This document shows positions 7,414 to 16,874 of a stretch of DNA of 32,001 bases, piece after piece. The notes beneath the pieces are model-generated. The model did no database searches. It was not told the DNA's origin and saw nothing but the letters and a program-made list of their open reading frames with translations. Source of the stretch: an uncultured Trueperaceae bacterium (lineage in GTDB: Bacteria > Deinococcota > Deinococci > Deinococcales > Trueperaceae); contig CAJXNS010000017.1 of assembly GCA_913057165.1 (NCBI GenBank), positions 1-32,001 on the forward strand, written 5' to 3'. The position numbers and the translations under genes were made by a program. Within the stretch, counting starts at the first letter, position 1. Each line of letters opens with the position of its first letter.

Positions 7414-8163
7414 CTACAGGATGTGTTCCTTGGTTGGGTTCGGCACCGGCTCAAACGACGTTTGGTTGGGACTGCCGGCTGCATCGCGCCTGACGCGTGC
7501 TTTGGCCCAGTCGGCCGCTTGCACGATGATCCGCTGGATTAACGGATTGTGGTACGTCGGGTACGTTTCGTGTCCGGGACGGAAATACACCACACGTCCT
7601 AAGCCTCGCTGCCAGGTGCAGGCGCTACGGAACACCTCACCACCTTGGAACCAGCTGATCATGAGGAGCTCGTCGGGCGTAGGAATATCGAAACGCTCGC
7701 CGTACATTTCCTCTTTCTCAAGCTCGATGTAGTCAGGAATCCCGTCCATGATGGGATGGTCTGGCCTCAGGTTCCACAAGCGTTCCTTTTCGTCAGCCTC
7801 GCGCCACACGAGCGAGCCGTACGTTCCCATCACGCGCGTAAACGGCTTGGAGTAGTGCCCCGAGTGCAGGGTGACCATGCCCATGCCGTTGAGGACATGC
7901 CGCTGCACCCGCGCGGCCACCTCGTCGTCAACCTCGTGGTGGGCCTTATGGCCCCACCAAAGAAGCACATCCGTGTTCTCAAGCACCTCTTCGGTCAGGC
8001 CGTGCTCAGGCTCCCGCAGGGTCGCCGTTTTGGTTTCGAACCCTCCGTGCTCCTTAAAGGCAGCGGCGAGCGTCTCGTGCATGCCTTCTGGGTAGATCGA
8101 ACGCACCTCGTCGTTCTCAACCTCGTGTAGGAACTCATTCCAAATGGTCACGCGTGTCGTCAT
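7414..8163 (-). CDS. ThuA-like domain protein (trehalose-utilisation family)
   Basis: A 249-residue protein with a ThuA-like, class I glutamine amidotransferase-like fold. Recognisable pieces are [14 protein letters not shown] at the N-terminus, [63 protein letters not shown], and [21 protein letters not shown] at the C-terminal end. Related proteins take part in the metabolism of trehalose and other disaccharides, but the reaction is not established, so the name should be treated as a family label. It has a strong ribosome binding site (AAGGAGA) 6 nt before ATG and an extended -10 upstream. It follows ilvD by 74 bp but probably has its own promoter. Confidence 0.87.
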   Translation of the reverse strand: MTTRVTIWNEFLHEVENDEVRSIYPEGMHETLAAAFKEHGGFETKTATLREPEHGLTEEVLENTDVLLWWGHKAHHEVDDEVAARVQRHVLNGMGMVTLHSGHYSKPFTRVMGTYGSLVWREADEKERLWNLRPDHPIMDGIPDYIELEKEEMYGERFDIPTPDELLMISWFQGGEVFRSACTWQRGLGRVVYFRPGHETYPTYHNPLIQRIIVQAADWAKARVRRDAAGSPNQTSFEPVPNPTKEHIL

Positions 8164-8208
8164 GGGGGTCTCCTTCCCGCCGGGTCGTGCCCGTGTTCAA
8201 ACCGGAAG

Positions 8209-8217
8209 AGCGTATCA
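8209..8217 (-). promoter_or_regulatory. Extended -10 promoter for the ThuA-like gene
   Basis: TGATACGCT on the minus strand (TGn plus TACGCT), about 46 nt before the ATG. A TTGACG further upstream is 21 bp away, too far for a standard -35. The leader contains a CGGG/CCCG hairpin and the AAGGAGA ribosome binding site. Confidence 0.4.
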
Positions 8218-8237
8218 GCGCAGCGCGATGCGACGCG

Positions 8238-9920
<1,683 letters not shown>

Positions 9921-9937
9921 GGTGACTCCTAGGATCT

Positions 9938-10999
9938 TTAGGGGGCGAGATGATCGATGACGGCGCGGGTGAAGGCGGCTGTACCGCGCGAGCCACCCAA
10001 GTCGCGGGTGGCGTCTTCGCCCATGGCGGCGGTGACGGCAGCTTCCAGCCTGTCGGCAGCTTCAACTTCGTTCAAGCCGTACCGGAGCATCATGGCGGCG
10101 CTCAGCATCATTCCGACAGGGTTGGCGGCGTCTTGGCCGGCGATATCTGGGGCACTTCCGTGCACCGGCTCAAACAGTCCTGTGGTTCCGCCGACGCTGG
10201 CTGATGGGAGCACCCCAAGCGATCCAGGAATGACCGCGGCAAGGTCGGAAAGGATGTCACCGAACAGGTTGCCTGTGACAACCACATCAAAACTTGTGGG
10301 TTGGCTGACGACTTGCATGGCTGCGTTATCGACGTACAGGTGCTCAAGCGTCACGTCGGAAAATTCGGTATCGCGAATGCCGACCACCACATCACGCCAG
10401 AACTGCGAGACGTCCAGCACATTCGCTTTGTCGACGTTGGTGACATGGCCGCGACGCAGGCGTGCGGTTTCGAACGCGGTCCGGGCGATGCGTTCAACCT
10501 CGTGCCGCTCGTAGACCATCGTTGAGCGTCCCGTTTCAGCCGTGGCGTCTGATGGCTTACCGAAGTAAATGCCGCCGGTGAGTTCCCGCACGATCAGCAT
10601 GTCGGTCCCGCGCGCCACTTCCGTCTTGAGAGGGCTTAAGCCTTCGAGACCTTCAAACACCTTGACGGGACGGAGGTTGGCGTACGTGCCAAGTTCCGCG
10701 CGTAACGCGAGCAAGCCCGATTCAACCCGCTGTTCTCTCGGCAGGCGGTTCCATGCGTGGTCCTGCGGTCCACCGACCGAGCCGAGCAGCACGGCGTCTG
10801 CGGCGTGTGCTTCCGCCTTGGTGACGTCCGGGAAGGGCACACCATGCTCATCGATGGCGTGCCCACCAAACGGCACCTCGTGAAAATCAAACGACCAAGC
10901 TTGACCCGACGCCAAGGCGTTGAGGACATCGAGGGTGGCAGCGGTGACCTCGGGTCCAATGAAGTCGCCGGCCAGGACAGCAATACGGTAGCGGCTCAC
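9938..10999 (-). CDS. leuB: 3-isopropylmalate dehydrogenase
   Basis: A 353-residue NAD-dependent dehydrogenase that oxidatively decarboxylates 3-isopropylmalate in leucine synthesis. It shows the opening [14 protein letters not shown], substrate-binding [16 protein letters not shown] and [10 protein letters not shown], the [18 protein letters not shown] segment and the nucleotide-binding [17 protein letters not shown]. The GTG start overlaps the leuD TGA by 4 bp. Length and motifs are normal; the isocitrate or tartrate dehydrogenase alternatives are unlikely in this operon. Confidence 0.95.
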   Translation of the reverse strand: MSRYRIAVLAGDFIGPEVTAATLDVLNALASGQAWSFDFHEVPFGGHAIDEHGVPFPDVTKAEAHAADAVLLGSVGGPQDHAWNRLPREQRVESGLLALRAELGTYANLRPVKVFEGLEGLSPLKTEVARGTDMLIVRELTGGIYFGKPSDATAETGRSTMVYERHEVERIARTAFETARLRRGHVTNVDKANVLDVSQFWRDVVVGIRDTEFSDVTLEHLYVDNAAMQVVSQPTSFDVVVTGNLFGDILSDLAAVIPGSLGVLPSASVGGTTGLFEPVHGSAPDIAGQDAANPVGMMLSAAMMLRYGLNEVEAADRLEAAVTAAMGEDATRDLGGSRGTAAFTRAVIDHLAP

Positions 11000-11622
11000 G
11001 CGGAGCGTCCACGCATCCCGTTGTGGTAGCCGAGCGCCTCAACCAGGGCCTTGGTGTCATCGGCTGCGGCCAGCAGGTCCGTTAGCGGGTCCCAGCGCCC
11101 CTCAAGCAGCGACTGTCGAGCCCCGCTCGGAAGCTCGGCTTGGAAGATCCGGTCGCCGGCCTGTACTTCAAGGGCTTCGACGTCAATGGTGACGTCAAGC
11201 GCTGGGTTTGACGTGAGGAGGTCTTGCAGTTCACGTAAGTCAGCAGGTTGCAGCGTGACGCAGGCCATCCCGAGGGTTGTCGCATTCCCGAAGAAAATTT
11301 CGGCGAAGCTGCCGGCGATGATGCCTTCAAAGCCAGCCTTGTGAATCGACTGTGGGGCGTGTTCACGGCTGCTCCCACAACCAAAGTTGTCACCTGAAAC
11401 CATGATGGTCGCCCCGTCCGCCCGGGCTTCGTTGAGCGGGTGCTCCTTCGGCTGGTCATCCTCATCAAACCGTTCGTCGCGGAACAGTTGCGGCCCCAGG
11501 TCGTCAAACGTGACGCACTTCAAAAAACGTGCGGGGATGATGCGGTCGGTATCGATGTCATCGCCGGGGACCACGACAGCTTGACCGCTGATACGCCGGA
11601 TAGGGGGGAGTGTCTGGCTCAT
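10996..11622 (-). CDS. leuD: 3-isopropylmalate dehydratase small subunit
   Basis: A 208-residue small subunit of isopropylmalate isomerase, which pairs with LeuC to convert 2-isopropylmalate to 3-isopropylmalate. The signatures [16 protein letters not shown] and [15 protein letters not shown] are clear, followed by [23 protein letters not shown]. The start overlaps the leuC stop (ATGA) and its own stop overlaps leuB (GTGA), so leuC, leuD and leuB are translationally coupled. Confidence 0.95.
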   Translation of the reverse strand: MSQTLPPIRRISGQAVVVPGDDIDTDRIIPARFLKCVTFDDLGPQLFRDERFDEDDQPKEHPLNEARADGATIMVSGDNFGCGSSREHAPQSIHKAGFEGIIAGSFAEIFFGNATTLGMACVTLQPADLRELQDLLTSNPALDVTIDVEALEVQAGDRIFQAELPSGARQSLLEGRWDPLTDLLAAADDTKALVEALGYHNGMRGRSA

Positions 11623-13052
11623 GCGACCACCTCAGGTTTGGACTCAAAAACGCGGCGGGCATCGGTGACGTGACCGGTGACGGCTGCCGCCATCACCATC
11701 ACAGGACTCATCAGCACGGTGCGCCCCGTGGCACTCCCTTGACGGCCTTTGAAGTTGCGGTTCGAACTGCTTGCGCACAACTGATCGCCGACCAGTTTGT
11801 CTGGGTTCATGGCCAAGCACATGCTGCAGCCGGCATCACGCCATTCAAAGCCGGCGTCCTTGAAGACCTGGTCGATGCCAAGCCGCTCGCATTCGGCCTT
11901 GACGAGCTGCGAACCGGGCACCGCGATCGCTTCGACGCCTTCGGCCACCTTGCGTCCCTTGAGGACGCTCGCGGCCTCCACAAAGTCACTCAGGCGCGCG
12001 TTCGTACAACTGCCAAAGAACGCCACGTCGATCGGGGTTCCTTCCATGCGGTGACCGGGATCAAACTGCATGTGCTCAAGCGCTTCCGTGATGGACGCGC
12101 GCTCCGCATCGTTTTCAGCTTCGGCGGGGTCAGGCACCGCTTCGTCAATGAACACCGCTTGGCCAGGGTTGATGCCCCACGTGACGGTGGGGGCGATGTC
12201 GGCCGCATCGATGACCACCACGTCATCGTAGTGGCAGCCTGGATCGCTGGCCAACGACCGCCAGCGCTCCACGGCGGCGTCCCACTCGGCGCCTTTCGGG
12301 ACGTATGGGCGGCCTTCTAAGTATTCAAACGTCGTTTCATCGGGGTTGACGTAACCGCAGCGCGCACCGCCTTCAATCGACATGTTGCAGACGGTCATAC
12401 GCTCTTCCATATTCATCCGGTCAAAGACGTCACCCGCGTACTCGTAGGCGTACCCAATACCGCCCTTAACGCCAAGCGTCCGAATAATGTGGAGAATCAC
12501 GTCTTTGGCGTACACGCCCGGCCGCAACTCGCCGTTCACCTCAATGCGGCGCACCTTGAGTTTGTTCATGACAAGCGTTTGGGTTGCCAGGACGTCACGC
12601 ACTTGGCTTGTTCCAATCCCGAAACCGATCGCCCCGAACGCGCCGTGGGTACTCGTGTGGCTATCCCCGCAGGCGATGGTGCTACCCGGTTGGGTGATGC
12701 CTTGCTCCGGGCCGACCATGTGCACGATGCCTTGATGGCCGGTCGTGATGTCGAACAACTCAATGCCGTGCGTGTCACAGTTCTTTCTGAGCTCACGAAT
12801 CATCTGGTCGGCAATTTCGTCTTCGAACGGTTCCACCCGGCTGTGCGTCGGGACGATATGGTCCACGGTCGCGAATGTCCGTTCAGGCATGAGGACGGGC
12901 AGGTCGCGGTCGCGCAGCATCCCGAACGCCTGCGGACTGGTGACCTCATGGATGAGGTGCGTCCCAATCAGCAGTTGGGTTTGGCCACCTGGGAGTTCGC
13001 GCACGGAATGCGCATCCCAAACCTTTTCAAACAAGCTTTTTGGTGGGTTCAT
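11619..13052 (-). CDS. leuC: 3-isopropylmalate dehydratase large subunit
   Basis: A 477-residue aconitase-family large subunit carrying the 4Fe-4S cluster. Visible are [29 protein letters not shown], and the cluster-ligand segment [18 protein letters not shown] followed by [12 protein letters not shown]. The frame is open upstream to 13103, but the start is placed at ATG 13052 because AAAGGA lies 6 nt before it and homology begins at [12 protein letters not shown]. It is the first gene of the leuCDB-ilvD operon. leuA and ilvBNC are not in the window. Confidence 0.95.
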   Translation of the reverse strand: MNPPKSLFEKVWDAHSVRELPGGQTQLLIGTHLIHEVTSPQAFGMLRDRDLPVLMPERTFATVDHIVPTHSRVEPFEDEIADQMIRELRKNCDTHGIELFDITTGHQGIVHMVGPEQGITQPGSTIACGDSHTSTHGAFGAIGFGIGTSQVRDVLATQTLVMNKLKVRRIEVNGELRPGVYAKDVILHIIRTLGVKGGIGYAYEYAGDVFDRMNMEERMTVCNMSIEGGARCGYVNPDETTFEYLEGRPYVPKGAEWDAAVERWRSLASDPGCHYDDVVVIDAADIAPTVTWGINPGQAVFIDEAVPDPAEAENDAERASITEALEHMQFDPGHRMEGTPIDVAFFGSCTNARLSDFVEAASVLKGRKVAEGVEAIAVPGSQLVKAECERLGIDQVFKDAGFEWRDAGCSMCLAMNPDKLVGDQLCASSSNRNFKGRQGSATGRTVLMSPVMVMAAAVTGHVTDARRVFESKPEVVA

Positions 13053-13080
13053 TGAACGTCCTTTCATGGTTGAGAAACAC

Positions 13081-13119
13081 AAAAAAATACCGCCACGTTG
13101 CACCGGAGCGCTCGGGCGG
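13081..13119 (-). terminator. Intrinsic terminator in the leuC leader (attenuator)
   Basis: On the minus strand CCGCC pairs with GGCGG, then CG with CG past a bulged U, and GCGC with GUGC around a UCCG tetraloop; the stem is followed by TATTTTTTT. It lies between the leader peptide stop and leuC, 28 nt before the leuC start codon. A terminator in front of its own operon implies conditional readthrough. Confidence 0.75.
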
Positions 13120-13154
13120 CCTGATCTGGGCGCGGCACACGGACGTCCGCGCGG

Positions 13155-13235
13155 CTACGAACCAGCCCCCTCGGGCGGCGTTAGGTACACCCGTTGACGC
13201 GCTTGAATGACCCGCAGACGGCGACGAAAAATCAT
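13155..13235 (-). CDS. Putative leu operon leader peptide (26 residues)
   Basis: A short open frame starting ATGATTTTTCGT and ending TCG TAG, encoding Met-Ile-Phe, three Arg, Leu-Arg-Val-Ile, then QARQRVYLTPPEGAGS. ATG 13235 lies 7 nt after the -10 box, where the transcript should start, so it would be translated without a Shine-Dalgarno; an in-frame ATG two codons earlier (13241) is probably upstream of the transcript start. Branched-chain codons are Ile2, Leu7 (CTG), Val9, Ile10, Val16 and Leu18 (CTA). The codons after Leu18 contain one copy of a decamer that recurs in the terminator stem. Function as a control peptide is inferred from position and architecture. Confidence 0.55.
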   Translation of the reverse strand: MIFRRRLRVIQARQRVYLTPPEGAGS

Positions 13236-13242
13236 TGCCATG

Positions 13243-13271
13243 AACGTACCGCACGGTCAGGCGACTGTCAA
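13243..13271 (-). promoter_or_regulatory. Promoter of the leuCDB-ilvD operon
   Basis: TTGACA (13266-13271), a 17-bp spacer, and TACGTT (13243-13248) on the minus strand: a perfect -35 and a TANNNT -10. It begins 29 bp after the pilB-like stop codon. The predicted transcript start coincides with the leader-peptide ATG at 13235. Confidence 0.75.
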
Positions 13272-13299
13272 CGAACGTGAGGCCCGAGGAGCACGCGTT

Positions 13300-14706
13300 T
13301 TATGCTGCCTGAGCACGCACCTCAGCGAGGGTCGTGAGGCCTTCTGCAACTTTCGCTTGTCCGTCCTCCATAAGTGTTTCCATGCCCCCCGCTTCCGCCA
13401 ACTCGCGCAGGCCATCCACCCCTTGGCCACTTTGGACGCCAGCGCGGAACGCACGGTCGGCCTGCAGGAATTCGTGCAACGCCATCCGGCCTCTCAGGCC
13501 ACTGCCGTGACAGGCGTCGCAACCTTCACCCCGGCAGGCCTTGCACGTCCGCCGCACCAGCCGCTGCGCGAGCACGCCACCCAAGGCGGCCGCCAGGTCA
13601 ATGGCCTCGACGCCCATGTCCAGCAGCCTCGAGACGGCCGTGACGGCATCGTTGGTGTGCAGCGTTGCGATCACCAGGTGCCCAGTCATCGCCGCCCGGA
13701 CCGCCATTTGCGCCGTTTCACGGTCGCGAATCTCGCCGATCATCAACACGTCAGGGTCCTGCCGCAGTAAAGCCCTCAGCCCCGCAGCAAAATCAAGACC
13801 TGTTTTACGGTTCACCTGGGTTTGGTTTAGACCTGGCAGTTCATACTCAACCGGATCTTCGAGGGTGCAGGCGTTGATGGTGGATGTCGCCCGCCGCTTC
13901 AAGGCGGAGAAGGTGGTGAGCGACTTGCCTGAGCCCGTCGGTCCGGTGATGAGCAGCAGGCCGTACGGACGTTCAAGCACCTCCAGGAACCGGTCCAGGT
14001 TTTGCTCGCGAAAGTCCAGGGCGTCCAGGTTAGGGATGGCAGCATTTGTCTTCAGTAACCGCAAGACCACCGTCTCCCCATGCAAGGCCGGCAAGGTGGA
14101 CACGCGTACGTCGACAGGTGGCCGTGACGCATCAAAGCGAAACCTGCCATCTTGCGGGGACCGGCGCTCTGCAACATCAAGGGCTGCCATGACCTTTAAC
14201 CTCGCGGTGAGCGCCGGTTGGGCTGCCTGGGGCAGTTGGCTCACGACAAGCAGCCGTCCGTCCACCCGGAAGCGGACGGCCAGGCCTTGCCGTCCGGGCT
14301 CTAAGTGCACGTCGGACGCGTCCATCGTGACCGCCTGGGTGAGCAGGTCGTCCACCACGCGGATCACGACGTGATCGTCGCCCGTGGGTGTGTGGTGGGT
14401 CGTCGGCATGCCTTGTAGCCGCTCGGCCAACTCGTGCATCAGTTCGCCGCGTACGGAAGCGCCCACCAGGTCGGTGCCGTACACCTGCTCCACAGCCTCC
14501 TGAAAGTGAGGGGCGGGGACGGGTTCGACGGTGACGTCGCAGCCGAGCATCCACGACAGCTGGCGTCGTACGTCGGTGATGTCAACGCCGACACGCGTCA
14601 AAAAATGGTCAGCGTGCGTGCCGGTTGGATCCACGACCGCACCCATGAAGTCGGCCTGCGAACGCTCGAAAGGGGGTGTCAGTAAGTTGGCGGTTGTGGG
14701 TTCCAC
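13300..14706 (-). CDS. PilB/GspE-type secretion ATPase
   Basis: A 468-residue type II secretion/type IV pilus assembly ATPase. After a short, divergent N-terminal domain, the RASDVHLEPG-like segment TMDASDVHLEPG (128-139) opens the N2 domain. The Walker A loop GPTGSGKS (255-262), an Asp box (TLEDPVEYELPG, 281-292), Walker B (DVLMIGEIRD, about 319-328) and the His box (TGHLVIATLHTND, 341-353) follow. Zinc cysteines are C388, C391, C396 and C399. At 468 residues it is shorter than usual PilB (about 550-570) and lacks most of the N1 region. The GTG start is fixed by AAGGAGGA 5 nt upstream; that site is buried in a long hairpin. No other pilus or secretion genes are close, so whether it drives a pilus, competence or secretion machine is open. 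Confidence 0.88.
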   Translation of the reverse strand: MEPTTANLLTPPFERSQADFMGAVVDPTGTHADHFLTRVGVDITDVRRQLSWMLGCDVTVEPVPAPHFQEAVEQVYGTDLVGASVRGELMHELAERLQGMPTTHHTPTGDDHVVIRVVDDLLTQAVTMDASDVHLEPGRQGLAVRFRVDGRLLVVSQLPQAAQPALTARLKVMAALDVAERRSPQDGRFRFDASRPPVDVRVSTLPALHGETVVLRLLKTNAAIPNLDALDFREQNLDRFLEVLERPYGLLLITGPTGSGKSLTTFSALKRRATSTINACTLEDPVEYELPGLNQTQVNRKTGLDFAAGLRALLRQDPDVLMIGEIRDRETAQMAVRAAMTGHLVIATLHTNDAVTAVSRLLDMGVEAIDLAAALGGVLAQRLVRRTCKACRGEGCDACHGSGLRGRMALHEFLQADRAFRAGVQSGQGVDGLRELAEAGGMETLMEDGQAKVAEGLTTLAEVRAQAA

Positions 14707-14709
14707 CGC

Positions 14710-14793
14710 GGTCCTCCTTGCTGCATGGGCCAGCGTGATGCCCACCTGCCGCCCACCATCCAACACAGCAGCAGACCCATGCAGCAGGAGGCC
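14710..14793 (-). promoter_or_regulatory. 5' leader hairpin burying the ribosome binding site of the PilB-like gene
   Basis: Arms 14776-14793 and 14710-14729 are near-perfect inverted repeats separated by 46 nt. In the minus-strand RNA, GGCCTCCTGCTGCATGGG pairs with CCCATGCAGCAAGGAGGACC: 10 bp, a bulged A, 6 bp (CCTCCT with AGGAGG), another bulged A and 2 bp. The AGGAGG Shine-Dalgarno lies wholly inside the stem and the GTG start follows 6 nt after it. There is no T-tract, so it is not an intrinsic terminator. Control of translation by occlusion is inferred. Confidence 0.65.
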
Positions 14794-14838
14794 GGATGGC
14801 TGCCTAGGCCGGCTGGGCGGTGGTGTTGCCTGGGGTGC

Positions 14839-15315
14839 CTAACGCACCAGGCGTTGCAACAAGCGCGCGACGATGGGTGCCCTCGAGGGGGCCAGAGGAT
14901 TCACCAAAATCGTTTGCATCCCAGCCGCCGAGCCGCCCACCACGTCCGTCCACCATTGGTCACCGACCATGGCGATGCGGTGCCTCGGCATCCCAAGGCG
15001 GCGTGCTTCCCGCGCGAACGCGAACGGGAGCGGCTTACCGGCCAGCGGGCGTGCTGGTACGCCGGTGACGCGTGCCACCAGGGCCACACGATCGGGCCGA
15101 CCGTTCGTCACGAAGCCAAACGGCACTTGCGCCTGACGGAGCCCCTCAAGCCACGCCAGCACGGCGGCATCCAGCGCCTTCTCACGTGGCGCCAGCAGGG
15201 TGTTATCGACATCCAGCAGTAGGCCGTCAATCTCCCGCTCCTGAAGCCATGACACCGTTAGCTCGGTCACGGAGGACACCCGAAACGTCGGCGAGAAGGC
15301 GCTGCGCCGTGTCAC
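14839..15315 (-). CDS. YqeG-family HAD phosphatase
   Basis: A 158-residue HAD-superfamily IIIA phosphatase. The nucleophile motif is GLLLDVDNTLL, motif II is FGFVTNG, a conserved Lys lies in LAGKPLPFAF, and motif III/IV is IAMVGDQWWTDVVGG. This matches the YqeG group (about 170 residues), whose substrate is not well defined; phosphatidylglycerophosphate phosphatase activity is known for related eukaryotic proteins. The GTG start overlaps the stop of the upstream alpha/beta hydrolase (GTGA). The PilB-like gene follows after a 132-bp leader with the SD-blocking hairpin. Confidence 0.87.
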   Translation of the reverse strand: MTRRSAFSPTFRVSSVTELTVSWLQEREIDGLLLDVDNTLLAPREKALDAAVLAWLEGLRQAQVPFGFVTNGRPDRVALVARVTGVPARPLAGKPLPFAFAREARRLGMPRHRIAMVGDQWWTDVVGGSAAGMQTILVNPLAPSRAPIVARLLQRLVR

Positions 15316-16169
15316 GACCTGCCGAAACCTTGCAAGGCTTCCTGAAGCAGTGGGAAGAAGGTTTCAGGATCGTCCAACCATGGGTAGTGCCCGCCCTGCA
15401 CCATGCCGGTTGTGGCTTGCGGAAGACGCGCCAGCCCCAACTCAGCCTGCTCCGGCATGGCGGTTCCATCCTCGGTGCTAAAGAGCGTCACGACCCCGCA
15501 GCGCACGTCATCTAAGTGCGGCAGGGCGTCCGCCGTCCACGTATCGAGCGGCACGCTGCGTTCTTGCGGCCCGTAATGGGCGATCGAGTCGATGTGCTCA
15601 AGATGCATCAGCGAGGCGGGGTTGGGGAACTCAAGCGAATCGAACAGCGTTTTCGGGTCGCTTAAGGCGAACGCTTCGTCAACCGCTTGTGCTGGATCAT
15701 CCGGTGCGTCGCCGGCGCCGCCTGCGTCCGAGTCCGCGGCATGGGTGGCCGTCCGGTGCAGCACCTTGGCAAGCGCAGGCATTGAGAACCACGGGTTAAT
15801 CAGCACCAAACCGTCCACCCGATCTGGGTGAAACGCGGCGACCTTCACCGCCACGAGCGCCCCAAAGCCGTGAGCCAGCAGGGTTGCTGAGTCGCGTTGG
15901 GTGGCGTCAAGGACCGTGATGGCGTCCGCCACCAGGTCGTCTGACGTAAAGTCGCCGTCGGCATAACTGCGACCACCGCCGCGCTGATCGGCGTACAGCA
16001 TGCGCCACTCGCGAAGTTCATCACCCACCAGGTCACGAAAACTAAACGCGTTGTAGCCCGGCCCGCCGTGCAGGTACAGCACCGACGCCGCATCTTGCGG
16101 CCCGACCTGTTCAACGTACAAGTCCGCGTTACGCCCTTGGATGGTGATCGGTGTATCGATGACGCTCAC
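15312..16169 (-). CDS. Alpha/beta hydrolase (proline iminopeptidase-like) with Gly in place of the nucleophile
   Basis: A 285-residue alpha/beta hydrolase fold protein. The oxyanion-hole motif LYLHGGPGYN (31-40) and ADQRGGGRSY (60-69) resemble proline iminopeptidase-type hydrolases. The nucleophile elbow, normally GxSxG, reads A-H-G-F-G (99-103): residue 101 is Gly (codon GGC; Ser AGC would differ by one base). The expected Asp region (TLFSTEDGTAMPEQ) and catalytic His region (GGHYPWLDDPETF) are kept. The protein may be inactive as a hydrolase or have another function. It is coupled to the small gene upstream (ATGA) and to yqeG downstream (GTGA). Confidence 0.82.
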   Translation of the reverse strand: MSVIDTPITIQGRNADLYVEQVGPQDAASVLYLHGGPGYNAFSFRDLVGDELREWRMLYADQRGGGRSYADGDFTSDDLVADAITVLDATQRDSATLLAHGFGALVAVKVAAFHPDRVDGLVLINPWFSMPALAKVLHRTATHAADSDAGGAGDAPDDPAQAVDEAFALSDPKTLFDSLEFPNPASLMHLEHIDSIAHYGPQERSVPLDTWTADALPHLDDVRCGVVTLFSTEDGTAMPEQAELGLARLPQATTGMVQGGHYPWLDDPETFFPLLQEALQGFGRS

Positions 16170-16399
16170 GCGCGCGCCTCCGTCTCTTCGCGCGTAAACC
16201 GCCAGACGCGGAGGTCGTTGTGCTCCAGTGCAGCATCAAAGCATGCGCCGTCAATCATCAGCAGACCGACATTGGCTTGCTCGCTTCCACGCCAGCGACT
16301 GACGGTCCAACCCGAGGCGCGCAGGTCAGCGGCAATCGTCATCAACAGGTGACCGTGATCGCCTTCGGTTTCAACGAACGTAACTTGTTGGCTCTCCAT
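16166..16399 (-). CDS. Uncharacterised 77-residue protein
   Basis: A small soluble protein I do not recognise. It starts MESQQVTFVETEGDHGHLL and has an alpha/beta pattern (LMTIAADLRASGWTVSRW, then ANVGLLMIDGACFDAALE), ending in a charged helix. Its stop overlaps the hydrolase ATG by 4 bp, a sign of translational coupling, and TACGCT lies 7 nt before its ATG. It is thus the likely first gene of a four-gene transcript reaching the PilB-like ATPase. Coupling and position argue that it is real despite the short length. Confidence 0.65.
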   Translation of the reverse strand: MESQQVTFVETEGDHGHLLMTIAADLRASGWTVSRWRGSEQANVGLLMIDGACFDAALEHNDLRVWRFTREETEARA

Positions 16400-16406
16400 G
16401 ACGCCC

Positions 16407-16412
16407 AGCGTA
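16407..16412 (-). promoter_or_regulatory. -10 box of a leaderless promoter for the 77-residue protein operon
   Basis: TACGCT on the minus strand, then GGGCGTC (7 nt), then ATG 16399. No Shine-Dalgarno is present. Confidence 0.5.
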
Positions 16413-16444
16413 ACGGGGCGGCCCCATTAGGGTGGTAGCGTTCT

Positions 16445-16450
16445 TACGGT
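16445..16450 (+). promoter_or_regulatory. -10 box of a leaderless promoter for the DUF4258 gene
   Basis: TACGGT, then TCGCACC (7 nt), then ATG 16458. It is divergent from the 77-residue gene, whose own -10 box lies 32 bp away. Confidence 0.45.
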
Positions 16451-16457
16451 TCGCACC

Positions 16458-16874
16458 ATGCCCGCAGCCAACCCCACATCCCGCAAGGCGAAGAAACGAC
16501 GCACGCTTGAAGACCTCAAGCCTCACGTTCGTGACGGGCGTTACCGGCTTGCACGGCATGCGGTTCGGCATGCCACCGCAGAAGGGTTCACCGAGCAAGA
16601 TGTGGTGGCCACCCTCTTAATGGGGCGCGAGTTGGTCCGCTACCTAGAGGATGAGCGGCTGTTGGTGCTGGGCTGGTTCGCTGTCAGCCCCAGCGTTCGC
16701 GTGCCCCTCCATGTGGTCGTGGAATTCTCAAAACCCCGGTTTGTGGACGTCGTCACCGCCTTCATTCCAGACGATCCACATCGCGCGATCTCCCGAGAAC
16801 GCCTTGCAGAAGTGCTCAGGTGGGACCGCGCCCGCCTCGAGTCGGAGGTTCAGGGCCGTTCAAGCAGCGACTGA
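16458..16874 (+). CDS. DUF4258 domain protein
   Basis: A 138-residue protein. A basic N-terminal tail (residues 1-25, with SRKAKKRR) is followed by a DUF4258-type domain: YRLARHAVRHATAEGFTEQD, VVATLLMGRELVRYLEDERL, LVLGWFAVSPSVRVPLHVVV and VDVVTAFIPDDPHRA. DUF4258 has a small RelE/BrnT-like alpha/beta look, but this is not evidence of toxicity and no antitoxin partner is adjacent. The last 25 bp overlap the 3' end of the convergent tatD gene. Confidence 0.75.
   Translation: MPAANPTSRKAKKRRTLEDLKPHVRDGRYRLARHAVRHATAEGFTEQDVVATLLMGRELVRYLEDERLLVLGWFAVSPSVRVPLHVVVEFSKPRFVDVVTAFIPDDPHRAISRERLAEVLRWDRARLESEVQGRSSSD

Noticed and set aside
11610-12320. A 236-codon plus-strand frame opposite leuC
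   Set aside because: It is antisense to highly conserved leuC motifs and has no recognisable domain or ribosome binding site.
13053-13103. Upstream in-frame start for leuC at 13103
   Set aside because: It would lie just before the T-tract of the leader terminator and lacks a ribosome binding site. ATG 13052 has AAAGGA at good spacing and fits the family N-terminus.
16458-16874. DUF4258 protein as a toxin of a toxin-antitoxin pair
   Set aside because: No small antitoxin gene lies next to it in the same direction; the neighbouring 77-residue gene is divergent and coupled to a hydrolase operon.
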